Below, in pieces: positions 1-5,726 of a stretch of DNA of 11,868 bases; the stretch's first letter is position 1, and every line of letters begins with the position of its first letter. Source of the stretch: Desulfonatronospira sp. Its GTDB lineage: Bacteria > Desulfobacterota > Desulfovibrionia > Desulfovibrionales > Desulfonatronovibrionaceae. The stretch is taken from positions 1 to 11,868 of the forward strand of contig SLAE01000058.1 of the NCBI GenBank assembly GCA_007127015.1, given 5' to 3'. Both the position numbers and the translations under genes were made by a program. The notes under the pieces were generated by a model. That model saw only the letters and a program-made list of their open reading frames with translations, ran no database searches and was not told the DNA's origin.

Positions 1-257
1 GCAGCCATGATGGGCATACTCAGTTTCTTAGCCCACAATTGGAAGCTGGTGACCGGCTCCTTTACTTCATGCACCGCACGCATTCTAAGCCTGTATTGCT
101 GCAAAGCGTTCAAATTGGCTTTAAAGGACTCGCCGCTGCCGACTCCGCCCATACCGGGGACTTCGCCGGCACACATTCTTCCATCGCAGACAGAACAAAC
201 TCGACAGTAACCTTTAAGTTTATCTTTTGCTTCTTTAGTGATTTCATTCCAGTTCAT
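1..257 (-). CDS. FMN-dependent alpha-hydroxy-acid dehydrogenase family protein (N-terminal part)
   Basis: This is the first 85 codons of a gene that runs off the low-coordinate edge. It starts MNWNEITKEAKDKLKGYCRV and continues into CSVCDGRMCAGEVPGMGG, with four cysteines at residues 18, 21, 24 and 29 (CxxCxxCxxxxC). It then reads into the beginning of an FMN barrel (…LSMPIMAA). I recognise this start from proteins of anaerobes annotated as alpha-hydroxy-acid oxidising or FMN-dependent dehydrogenases. Their substrate is generally unknown, and the FMN and substrate residues lie outside the window. The ATG is 9 nt after the dapA stop, and its Shine-Dalgarno-like TAAGG includes the dapA TAA, so the gene is almost certainly co-transcribed and translationally coupled with dapA. 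The cysteines are unusual for the lactate oxidase/glycolate oxidase fold and could hold an Fe-S cluster or a disulfide; that is inference. The family call is fairly secure, the function is not. Confidence 0.8.
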   Translation of the reverse strand, partial: MNWNEITKEAKDKLKGYCRVCSVCDGRMCAGEVPGMGGVGSGESFKANLNALQQYRLRMRAVHEVKEPVTSFQLWAKKLSMPIMA

Positions 258-266
258 TGGTCAACC

Positions 267-1145
267 TTATATGAGCTTATTGTTGGCAAGAATAATCTTA
301 AGACTGGCTTCATTTTCTTCCAGCATGGGCACTAACGGCAGTCTTAATTCAAGTTCGATCTTCTTCATCAGAGCAAGAGACGTTTTTACAGGAATGGGGT
401 TTGTCTCCAGAAACATCGCCCGGCAGAGTGGAGCCATCCTGTGATGAAGCTTCCTGGCTTCATCTTGTTTATTATCCTTATAGGCCCTGCATAAAGCATG
501 CATCATGTTCGGAATAATGTTCGAAGTTACCGAGATAACTCCGTGGCCGCCTACGGACAAAAGAGGCAACACAGTGAAGTCATCTCCGGACAAGACAATG
601 AAATCAGGACCGCATTCTTCAATAACTTCAGAGACCTGTTTCAGATTTCCGGTTGCCTCTTTTATTCCTATGGCTTCCGGAACCTCTCTGAAAATCCTGG
701 CTACTGTTGCCGGTCGGACATTTAAGGAAGTCCTTCCCGGTACATTGTAAATAAAAAAAGGTATGGGTACTTCCCTGGCGATTGTTTTGAAATGAGCAAC
801 CAGTCCCGCATCAGTGGGCTTGTTGTAATAGGGAGTAATGAGCAGGGCGGCATCAGCTCCGGCATCCTTGGCATGCTTCGTCAGATCCACCGCCTCACTG
901 GTGCAGTTGGAGCCTGCTCCAGCGATAACAGGTACTCTTCCTTTGACCTGATCCACGCAGATGCTGATAGCCCGCTTATGTTCTTCATGGGTTAAAGTGG
1001 CGGATTCTCCTGTGGTGCCGCAGGGCACCACTCCGTCTATACCCTGCTCCAGCTGCCATTCGATCAGTTGACGATATGCCTCTTCATCCAGCTGATTATT
1101 TTTGAAGGGGGTAACCAGGGCTGTAAACGCGCCGCGGTAGTGCAT
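267..1145 (-). CDS. dapA: 4-hydroxy-tetrahydrodipicolinate synthase DapA
   Basis: DapA condenses pyruvate with aspartate semialdehyde, the committed step to diaminopimelate and lysine, in the cytoplasm. The 292-residue length is the family norm for this TIM barrel. GTTGES at 43-48 holds T44 and T45, Y107 lies in YYNKP, YNVPGR at 133-138 holds Y133 and R138, and the Schiff-base lysine is K162 in IKEATG. The residues that bind the feedback inhibitor lysine in the E. coli enzyme (S48, A49, H53, H56, N80, E84, Y106) are all present at the same numbers, so lysine inhibition is predicted. The ATG is preceded by a strong AAGGAGG at good spacing, which fixes the start. The gene follows dapF by 47 nt and is followed after 9 nt by the FMN dehydrogenase gene, so the three form one operon. 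Identification is very secure. Confidence 0.98.
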   Translation of the reverse strand: MHYRGAFTALVTPFKNNQLDEEAYRQLIEWQLEQGIDGVVPCGTTGESATLTHEEHKRAISICVDQVKGRVPVIAGAGSNCTSEAVDLTKHAKDAGADAALLITPYYNKPTDAGLVAHFKTIAREVPIPFFIYNVPGRTSLNVRPATVARIFREVPEAIGIKEATGNLKQVSEVIEECGPDFIVLSGDDFTVLPLLSVGGHGVISVTSNIIPNMMHALCRAYKDNKQDEARKLHHRMAPLCRAMFLETNPIPVKTSLALMKKIELELRLPLVPMLEENEASLKIILANNKLI

Positions 1146-1192
1146 GAAATCCTCCTTATTGCTTATTTGCCCAGCATGTTTACATGCGTTTT

Positions 1193-2032
1193 TTAATCGG
1201 GCATGTTCAGGCCGAAGGTTTCCGGATAAATCTGTCCCCGGTAAATGAAGTCGGCCTTTCCAGTTAAGTATACATTGTTATCGTGGATATCAATACCCAG
1301 CTTCTCCCTGCCGGAAGTGAGCACCTGTACAGGATTGGAGCAAAGTTCAAGCGCCGCTCCCACTACTGCAGCAGCAGCGGCCCCTGTACCGCAGGCATAA
1401 GTTTCCCCTTCAACACCTCTTTCATAGGTCCGCACCAGAATATTGTTTTTGTCTTTGACCTGAATAAAATTGACGTTTGCTCCGGCAGGAGCAAACCGGG
1501 GATGCATTCGTATCCTTCGTCCGGTTTCAATAACATTGATTTGATGAAGATCTTCGCTGATCACCACGCAATGCGGGACTCCGGTATTGACGAAATGTAC
1601 ATTAACCTGATCGGTCTGTTCAAAGCGCAAAGGTATGTGAGTCTGCAGCTCCTTAACCGGTGTCAATTGTACCTTGACTTCTCCGTTATCCTTGATCCGT
1701 GCTGAAATCTTTCCGGCATCAGTCCCGAAAACCTGATTTTTTCCTGCCAGTCCCAATTCATAGGCCAGGCGGGCTGCACATCTGGAACCGTTTCCGCACA
1801 TCTCAGCTCTGGAACCATCGGCATTGTAGAAATGCCAGACAAAATCAAGATCTTTGGAATCTGAACCATCAAGAAAAATCATTCCGTCGGCTCCGACAGC
1901 AAAAGATCTTGGACACAGAAGTTCAGCCCATCTGGGCATTTCCTTGCGGGGCAGTTTCAGGACAGAATTATCCCAAAGGATAAAATCATTGCCGCTGCCC
2001 TGCATTTTATAAAAGTAATGCTTGCTCGTCAT
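1193..2032 (-). CDS. dapF: diaminopimelate epimerase DapF
   Basis: DapF interconverts LL- and meso-diaminopimelate, supplying the peptidoglycan cross-linking residue and the lysine precursor. It is a cofactor-independent two-cysteine racemase of 279 residues, a normal size. The N-terminal KMQGSGNDF (9-17) is the family signature. The two catalytic cysteines are C79 in NADGSRAEMCGNGSR and C214 in ACGTGAAA. GANVNF at about 184-189 and YERGVEGET at about 203-211 are further substrate-site motifs. The ATG is chosen because the conserved KMQGSGNDF begins only eight residues later and an in-frame TGA lies 9 nt upstream of the ATG. The start has no convincing Shine-Dalgarno sequence, which is odd; the nearest GGAGG is about 45 nt upstream and may serve a small leader frame. 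It is probably the first gene of a dapF-dapA-FMN dehydrogenase operon. Confidence 0.97.
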   Translation of the reverse strand: MTSKHYFYKMQGSGNDFILWDNSVLKLPRKEMPRWAELLCPRSFAVGADGMIFLDGSDSKDLDFVWHFYNADGSRAEMCGNGSRCAARLAYELGLAGKNQVFGTDAGKISARIKDNGEVKVQLTPVKELQTHIPLRFEQTDQVNVHFVNTGVPHCVVISEDLHQINVIETGRRIRMHPRFAPAGANVNFIQVKDKNNILVRTYERGVEGETYACGTGAAAAAVVGAALELCSNPVQVLTSGREKLGIDIHDNNVYLTGKADFIYRGQIYPETFGLNMPD

Positions 2033-2200
2033 AATTATTCAAAAAGGATTATTAATCTTGCCGGGATAATATTCCACTTCCTCCTGTACATGCAATCGGA
2101 TTCAGCAGATTTACGCGGTCGCTGTCGGCTGGATTGAGTTTTTGGATCATATTAAAATTCATTAATTTTTCATGCCAGAAAGCCGACTGTATTCAGGCTG

Positions 2201-2223
2201 AAAAAGACCGGCGCAAACCTGTC
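2201..2223 (-). terminator. weak intrinsic-terminator-like hairpin after the HU/IHF gene
   Basis: On the minus strand GACAGG, a six-base loop TTTGCG, and CCGGTC are followed directly by TTTTT. The stem has six positions with one A-G mismatch. It lies about 100 nt after the HU/IHF stop and upstream of dapF, a reasonable place to end the HU/IHF transcript. The short imperfect stem makes this a weak call. Confidence 0.3.
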
Positions 2224-2261
2224 AGGAAGCCAGATCATCGAAAAAGCGGTAACTGGAAGTA

Positions 2262-2312
2262 ATCCGGACGCAATTCTAAAAGAGTCAAAACAAGTAAAAA
2301 CTGCTTCCGGAT
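2262..2312 (-). other. inverted repeat in the 3' region of the HU/IHF transcript
   Basis: The arms ATCCGGAAGC (2312-2303) and GCGTCCGGAT (2271-2262, minus strand) can form a 10-position stem with one mismatch around a loop of about 31 nt. It begins 8 nt after the HU/IHF stop codon. No T-run follows, so it is not a classic terminator by itself. It might protect the 3' end or act together with the hairpin at 2201-2223. Confidence 0.3.
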
Positions 2313-2319
2313 GAAACGA

Positions 2320-2601
2320 TTAATTTGAATTGTTCAAAAATTCTTTCAACTCCTTGCCTGCACGAAAAAACGGCAGTTTTTTTGGATTTACCAATACTGA
2401 TTCACCGGTCTTCGGGTTTCTTCCCATGTATCCCTGATACTCCTTGACCTTGAAGCTGCCGAAGCCCCTGATTTCAACTCTGTCTCCTTTTTTGAGGGCC
2501 TGCTTCATGGAATCAAAGAAAATGGAAACTATTTCCGTAGCTTCTTCTACAGAGATGTTTCTTTCTTCTGCCAGGGACTTGATAAGTTCACTCTTGTTCA
2601 T
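2320..2601 (-). CDS. HU/IHF-family DNA-bending protein (IHF-beta-like)
   Basis: This is a 93-residue nucleoid protein that dimerises and bends DNA. The N-terminal helices (1-40) are followed by VEIRGFGSF (42-50) and the beta-arm motif GRNPKTG (60-66), whose P63 intercalates between base pairs in this family. It ends PFFRAGKELKEFL. The MNKSELI start, EIRGFGSF and GKELKE resemble IHF-beta more than E. coli HU, but I cannot separate the subfamilies by eye. Annotations of homologues as HU-beta are also expected. The start has AGGAGT about 8 nt upstream. It stands between two intergenic gaps (197 nt before, 287 nt after), so it is likely transcribed separately. An IHF-like site overlapping its putative promoter suggests autoregulation (inference). 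Confidence 0.93.
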   Translation of the reverse strand: MNKSELIKSLAEERNISVEEATEIVSIFFDSMKQALKKGDRVEIRGFGSFKVKEYQGYMGRNPKTGESVLVNPKKLPFFRAGKELKEFLNNSN

Positions 2602-2685
2602 AAGCAGTACTCCTGATTTTTGCGAGTTTCCACCGAAAACCGTTCATTTCCAGTAACAATATTCAACAATCCATATACAAGATTT

Positions 2686-2713
2686 TTTATGCTCAGTTTG
2701 AATATAAAATCAA
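2686..2713 (-). promoter_or_regulatory. putative sigma70-type promoter of the HU/IHF gene
   Basis: TTGATT (2713-2708) and CATAAA (2691-2686) are separated by 16 nt in a very AT-rich 197-bp gap. The -35 box matches TTGACA at four positions and the -10 box matches TATAAT at four. An imperfect IHF-type core on the opposite strand at 2708-2720 overlaps the -35 box. AT-richness makes such matches easy to find by chance. Confidence 0.3.
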
Positions 2714-2798
2714 GTTATTTTTAATGTTATTTTGCTTATTAAGAACAATGCGCAGTCTGTTTTTTATCAGTGATTATCATTAATTTCTGCATGTCCAT

Positions 2799-3656
2799 TC
2801 ATTGCAGTTTAGATTCTCTTACATTCTGTTTCACAGCACTATGCTCATAAAAGTTTTCCATACGCAGACAAGGTATGATCGAAATATCTTCAAGAGATCT
2901 TTGACGCAATTCTATCAATTTTTCACTGATTTTTCTGATATTTTTTGAAGCGACTGAAAGCGGAGACATTTTCAGCAGAGGAATTTGTCTGCGTACTGAG
3001 TCCATAACAGCAACGTCATTGAACACGTATCCAAGATATTCAACTTCAAGATCAAGAAATCTGGCACAAGCAGCTCTGATTCTTTCAAACCCTTGTATGG
3101 CTTCTTTATTCGATCCGGCCATATTCACAAGGATCAGGAAATCCTGAACGCCATATTTCAAATTCAAGACCTTGATCATGGCATAGCCGTCCGTAAGGGA
3201 GGTGGGTTCAGGAGTAATGACTACGATTTGCTTGTGAGTCATTCGTGCGAACGACCTTACCGTATGACTGATCCCGGCTCCAACGTCCAGCAGCAAAAAA
3301 TGATATCTCTTAATTATCGGCTTCAGACTCTCAATGATCAGAATCTGTTGATCCTCGTCCAGATCAAGAAGATCCGAGATTCCTGAAGCAGCCGGAATCA
3401 GATCAGGGCCGTCCTTCAAACGGAAAATTATATCTTCAGCCTTTGCTTCACTGTTAAGGATATCGTGCAGATTCTTTTCCGGGAAAATACCGAGCAGGAC
3501 ATCCAGGTTGGCCAGGCCGAGATCACAGTCAATGAGCAGTGTTTCATGTGCGCATTGCTGCAGAGCAAACGAGATATTCAAGGCTAGATTTGTCTTGCCC
3601 ACTCCTCCTTTGCCACTGACAATGGATAGACTAAAACTCCTGTTTTCCAGTTTCAT
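2799..3656 (-). CDS. FleN/FlhG-like MinD-family ATPase
   Basis: This is a P-loop ATPase of the MinD/ParA (SIMIBI) class, 285 residues. It carries a deviant Walker A, SGKGGVGKTN (14-23, with both K16 and K21), a second motif DCDLGLANLD (43-52) and a Walker B LLLDVGAG (121-128). MinD-like ATPases dimerise on ATP and act at the membrane or cell pole. FleN/FlhG members set flagellar number through FlhF and FleQ. Unlike typical FlhG, nothing precedes the P-loop except about 11 residues, so the N-terminal DQAxxLR activator helix is absent, and no flhF or flagellar gene adjoins it. It is therefore probably an orphan FleN-like paralogue; its true partner may be the GGDEF-like protein encoded 44 nt upstream. 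The ATG has AAAGG about 8 nt upstream. The family is certain, the flagellar role is inference. Confidence 0.88.
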   Translation of the reverse strand: MKLENRSFSLSIVSGKGGVGKTNLALNISFALQQCAHETLLIDCDLGLANLDVLLGIFPEKNLHDILNSEAKAEDIIFRLKDGPDLIPAASGISDLLDLDEDQQILIIESLKPIIKRYHFLLLDVGAGISHTVRSFARMTHKQIVVITPEPTSLTDGYAMIKVLNLKYGVQDFLILVNMAGSNKEAIQGFERIRAACARFLDLEVEYLGYVFNDVAVMDSVRRQIPLLKMSPLSVASKNIRKISEKLIELRQRSLEDISIIPCLRMENFYEHSAVKQNVRESKLQ

Positions 3657-3700
3657 TTGTTAAACCTTTACTTGAATTATTTGCGTGCAGCTTGGTGAAC

Positions 3701-4558
3701 TCAACCTTTGAACAGGAATTCTTTTTCTTCACGTTGTACGATAGAATCTTCTCTTAGACTATCCACTGGAGCGCGGACCAGTATGGAGCACTGGCCCTGT
3801 TTTTTTACCATTTGTAACTGCTTGGTTATATTGAACAGAAAATTTTCAGCACTTGTTTCAGTGCGACCTCTGTAAGTGGCAGCTACTATGGTCAGAGCAT
3901 ACCTGACAGCTTTTTGTCCTTGAATGCTGCCGCAGTTTACTTTTTCATTCTTAACAGCTTCGATGATGCGCTGAAAAAGAGGGTCGGAGCGGTACACGCC
4001 TGTGCCCGGGATGATCATGCCGAAATTTTGCCCGCTTATTCTGGCAATATGGTCGGTGGCCCTTATCTGTCGCCGTAAAACATTCGCCAGACTGAGAAGT
4101 ATGGCATCTACACATCTATTGCCGTAATTCCTGCTGATGTCGTCAATTTCGTCAATATTTAATACAGCAACAGTCACAGGGTTCTTGAATCTCAGGGTTC
4201 TTTCCAGTTCTCTGTCCAGTATGCGCTGAAAAAAGACATTGTTATAAAGTCCTGTCAGGACGTCAGTGTCCTTTTCCAGAAAAAAACATTCAATAGAGCT
4301 CTGAAGTTTGGACAGTTGAGGGAATCTGTAGTTTTCCAGATCAAGGACCATCCAGGACTTATCCATCCTGTTGCTGCTCAATAAATCAAGCACACTTTTT
4401 TCATCAAGCTCATCAATTATCCGAATAAGGACCTTTATCCGCTCGCTGGCAGGCAGATTCCAGGAGCCGGATTTTTCACTCAAGATTTTTTCCAGTTCTC
4501 TCAGCTCATTGACGAGCTGCTCCTTCTCGTCCTGTGTGAGGTTTACCGGATCAACCAT
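3701..4558 (-). CDS. degenerate GGDEF-domain protein, possible c-di-GMP receptor
   Basis: The protein has 285 residues: a helical, charged N-terminal region (about 1-90) and a GGDEF fold opening with DVLTGLYN (99-106). In active diguanylate cyclases the signature is GG(D/E)EF. Here it is SGQNF (175-179), and the first Asp of the metal-binding DxD is N134 (NID), so cyclase activity is not expected. The inhibitory-site motif RxxD is kept as RATD (166-169), five residues before SGQNF as in PleD-type cyclases, so c-di-GMP binding is plausible. No transmembrane segment or receiver domain is visible. The ATG at 4558 is chosen because it overlaps the prfB stop by 8 nt; a longer frame to 4618 merely re-reads prfB. 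No strong Shine-Dalgarno is present, so translation is probably coupled to prfB. It is followed by the MinD-like ATPase, a likely functional partner (inference). Confidence 0.85.
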   Translation of the reverse strand: MVDPVNLTQDEKEQLVNELRELEKILSEKSGSWNLPASERIKVLIRIIDELDEKSVLDLLSSNRMDKSWMVLDLENYRFPQLSKLQSSIECFFLEKDTDVLTGLYNNVFFQRILDRELERTLRFKNPVTVAVLNIDEIDDISRNYGNRCVDAILLSLANVLRRQIRATDHIARISGQNFGMIIPGTGVYRSDPLFQRIIEAVKNEKVNCGSIQGQKAVRYALTIVAATYRGRTETSAENFLFNITKQLQMVKKQGQCSILVRAPVDSLREDSIVQREEKEFLFKG

Positions 4559-5655
4559 GGCTGTGCAGCAGATAATTGCGGATGAGTTCATCGAGATCAC
4601 CATCAAGAACACCTTCAACGTTCGAAGTTTCCGTATGTGATCTATGATCCTTGACCAGCCGGTATGAATGAAGAGTGTACGTGCGGATCTGGCTGCCCCA
4701 GGCTATACTTTCCTTGGCCGCGTAGCTCTCCTGCCTTGCGTCTTCGATTTTCTTCATTTCCTGATCATAGAGCTTGGCCTTTAAAATCTTGAGAGCAGCT
4801 TCTTTATTGCGTCTCTGAGACCTTTCACTCTGGCACTGGACTACAATGCCTGACGGCTGGTGTGTAATTCTTATGGCGGAACTTGTTTTGTTTACATGCT
4901 GTCCGCCCGGTCCGCTTGATTTGAAAACATCGATACGCAGGTCTTCTTCCTTAATCTCAATATCGATATCGTCTGACACCTGAGGGAAAACATCAACCGA
5001 AGCAAATGAAGTATGTCTTCGCCCTGACGCGTCAAAAGGAGATATCCGGATCAACCTGTGAATGCCTCTTTCACCCTTGAGCAGTCCATAGGCATAGTCT
5101 CCGTTGATCTGAACCGTAACGCTTTTGACTCCCGCCTCATCACCCGGCAGATAATCCAGATATTCAACTTGATAGCCACTGTTTTCAGCCCAGCGGGTAT
5201 ACATGCGCAGAAGCATTTCCACCCAGTCCTGCGCGTCAGTTCCCCCGACACCTGGATGAATGGCCATGATGGCAAAATGTTTGTCTTCTTTGCCGCTCAA
5301 TAAAGCTTCAAGTTCGATTTTCTCCAGTTTCCTGTGCAAAGCAGCCAGACTGTCCCGTAAAGCATCTAAAACTTCCTGAGATTGATCTTGTTCGGCAAAT
5401 GTCAGCCATTCCACAACCTCTTCCTTGAGCTGACTCAGTTCTTCATACTTCCTGAGGTCTTCTTCCAGGCTGCTTTTTTCTTTAAGACTCGGGGTTAATC
5501 TTTCCGGATTGTCCCATGCTCCCGGCTTGGCCAGTTCATGTTCGATCTCGGCCAGACGCTGTTTATGCCCTTCCAGGTCAAAGCCGCCTCCAAAAAGTGG
5601 AGAAGCGCTCCAGTATCTGGTCTGACTGTGTCTTTAAATCGGATAATTGGATCAT
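4551..5655 (-). CDS. prfB: peptide chain release factor 2 with programmed +1 frameshift
   Basis: RF2 terminates translation at UGA and UAA. The gene is in two frames. The first runs from ATG at 5655 through 25 codons to an in-frame TGA (5580-5578). The second begins with GAC (5579-5577) and runs to TGA at 4551. Shifted product: 367 residues, against 365 in E. coli. Numbering matches E. coli exactly at the stop-codon-recognition SPF (205-207) and the peptidyl-hydrolysis GGQ (250-252, in SSGPGGQHVN). Residue 246 is Ser, whereas E. coli K-12 has Thr there. A gene caller would report only the second frame from an internal GTG (5414). The break is not a mutation: it is the standard RF2 autoregulatory frameshift. 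The start has no clear Shine-Dalgarno, but an in-frame TAA 6 nt upstream limits extension. It lies 71 nt after lnt and overlaps the next gene by 8 nt. Confidence 0.97.
5577..5591 (-). promoter_or_regulatory. RF2 programmed +1 ribosomal frameshift signal
   Basis: The minus strand reads GGAGG CGG CTT TGA C. The internal Shine-Dalgarno-like GGAGG ends three bases before the slippery CTT, followed by TGA and C, the same arrangement as the E. coli prfB site (AGGGGG UAU CUU UGA C). When RF2 is scarce the ribosome pauses at UGA, peptidyl-tRNA-Leu slips from CUU to UUU, and GAC is read as residue 26. Expression of RF2 is therefore inversely tied to its own activity. The stop is codon 26, as in E. coli. 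Confidence 0.97.
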
Positions 5656-5726
5656 GTTTTATATTGTTTCTGGCATCTTCTGCAGCAATAACTTTTTGAT
5701 GCCGGCAGACGGTTTTTTGGGTGCAG

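Noticed and set aside
1174..1196. Perfect inverted repeat GCATGT-TT-ACATGC followed by a T-run on the plus strand, between dapF and dapA.
   Set aside because: It resembles a plus-strand terminator, but no plus-strand gene leads into it, the stem is short and AT-rich, and on the coding strand no T-run follows. Kept only as a curiosity.
2033..2319. Lysine riboswitch upstream of the dap genes.
   Set aside because: The 287-nt spacer lacks the long conserved multi-helix architecture of the L box, and none of its conserved purine-rich segments is seen.
2651..2670. Tandem ATTGTT repeats ten bases apart upstream of the HU/IHF gene, with a third copy near 2743-2750.
   Set aside because: The hexamers are AT-rich and short. 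No known regulator site is recognised, and the third copy is at an irregular distance.
4559..4618. Extended N-terminus of the GGDEF protein starting at 4618.
   Set aside because: The extra 20 residues are an out-of-frame reading of conserved prfB sequence, and no ribosome site precedes them. The ATG at 4558 overlapping the prfB stop is more natural.
5415..5655. Possible prfB pseudogene because the open frame seems to start late at a GTG (5414).
   Set aside because: The upstream 25 codons, the TGA and the slippery site form the normal RF2 frameshift, and the full length is 367 residues.
5653..5664. TATAAA just upstream of the prfB ATG as a -10 box.
   Set aside because: The best -35 (TTGCTG) is 19 nt away and initiation would fall on the start codon, so it would need a leaderless message. 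No support.
5672..5703. Inverted repeat GGCATC…GATGCC with a 20-nt loop between lnt and prfB.
   Set aside because: A six-base stem with a long loop and no T-run is weak and close to chance expectation for a 70-nt spacer.
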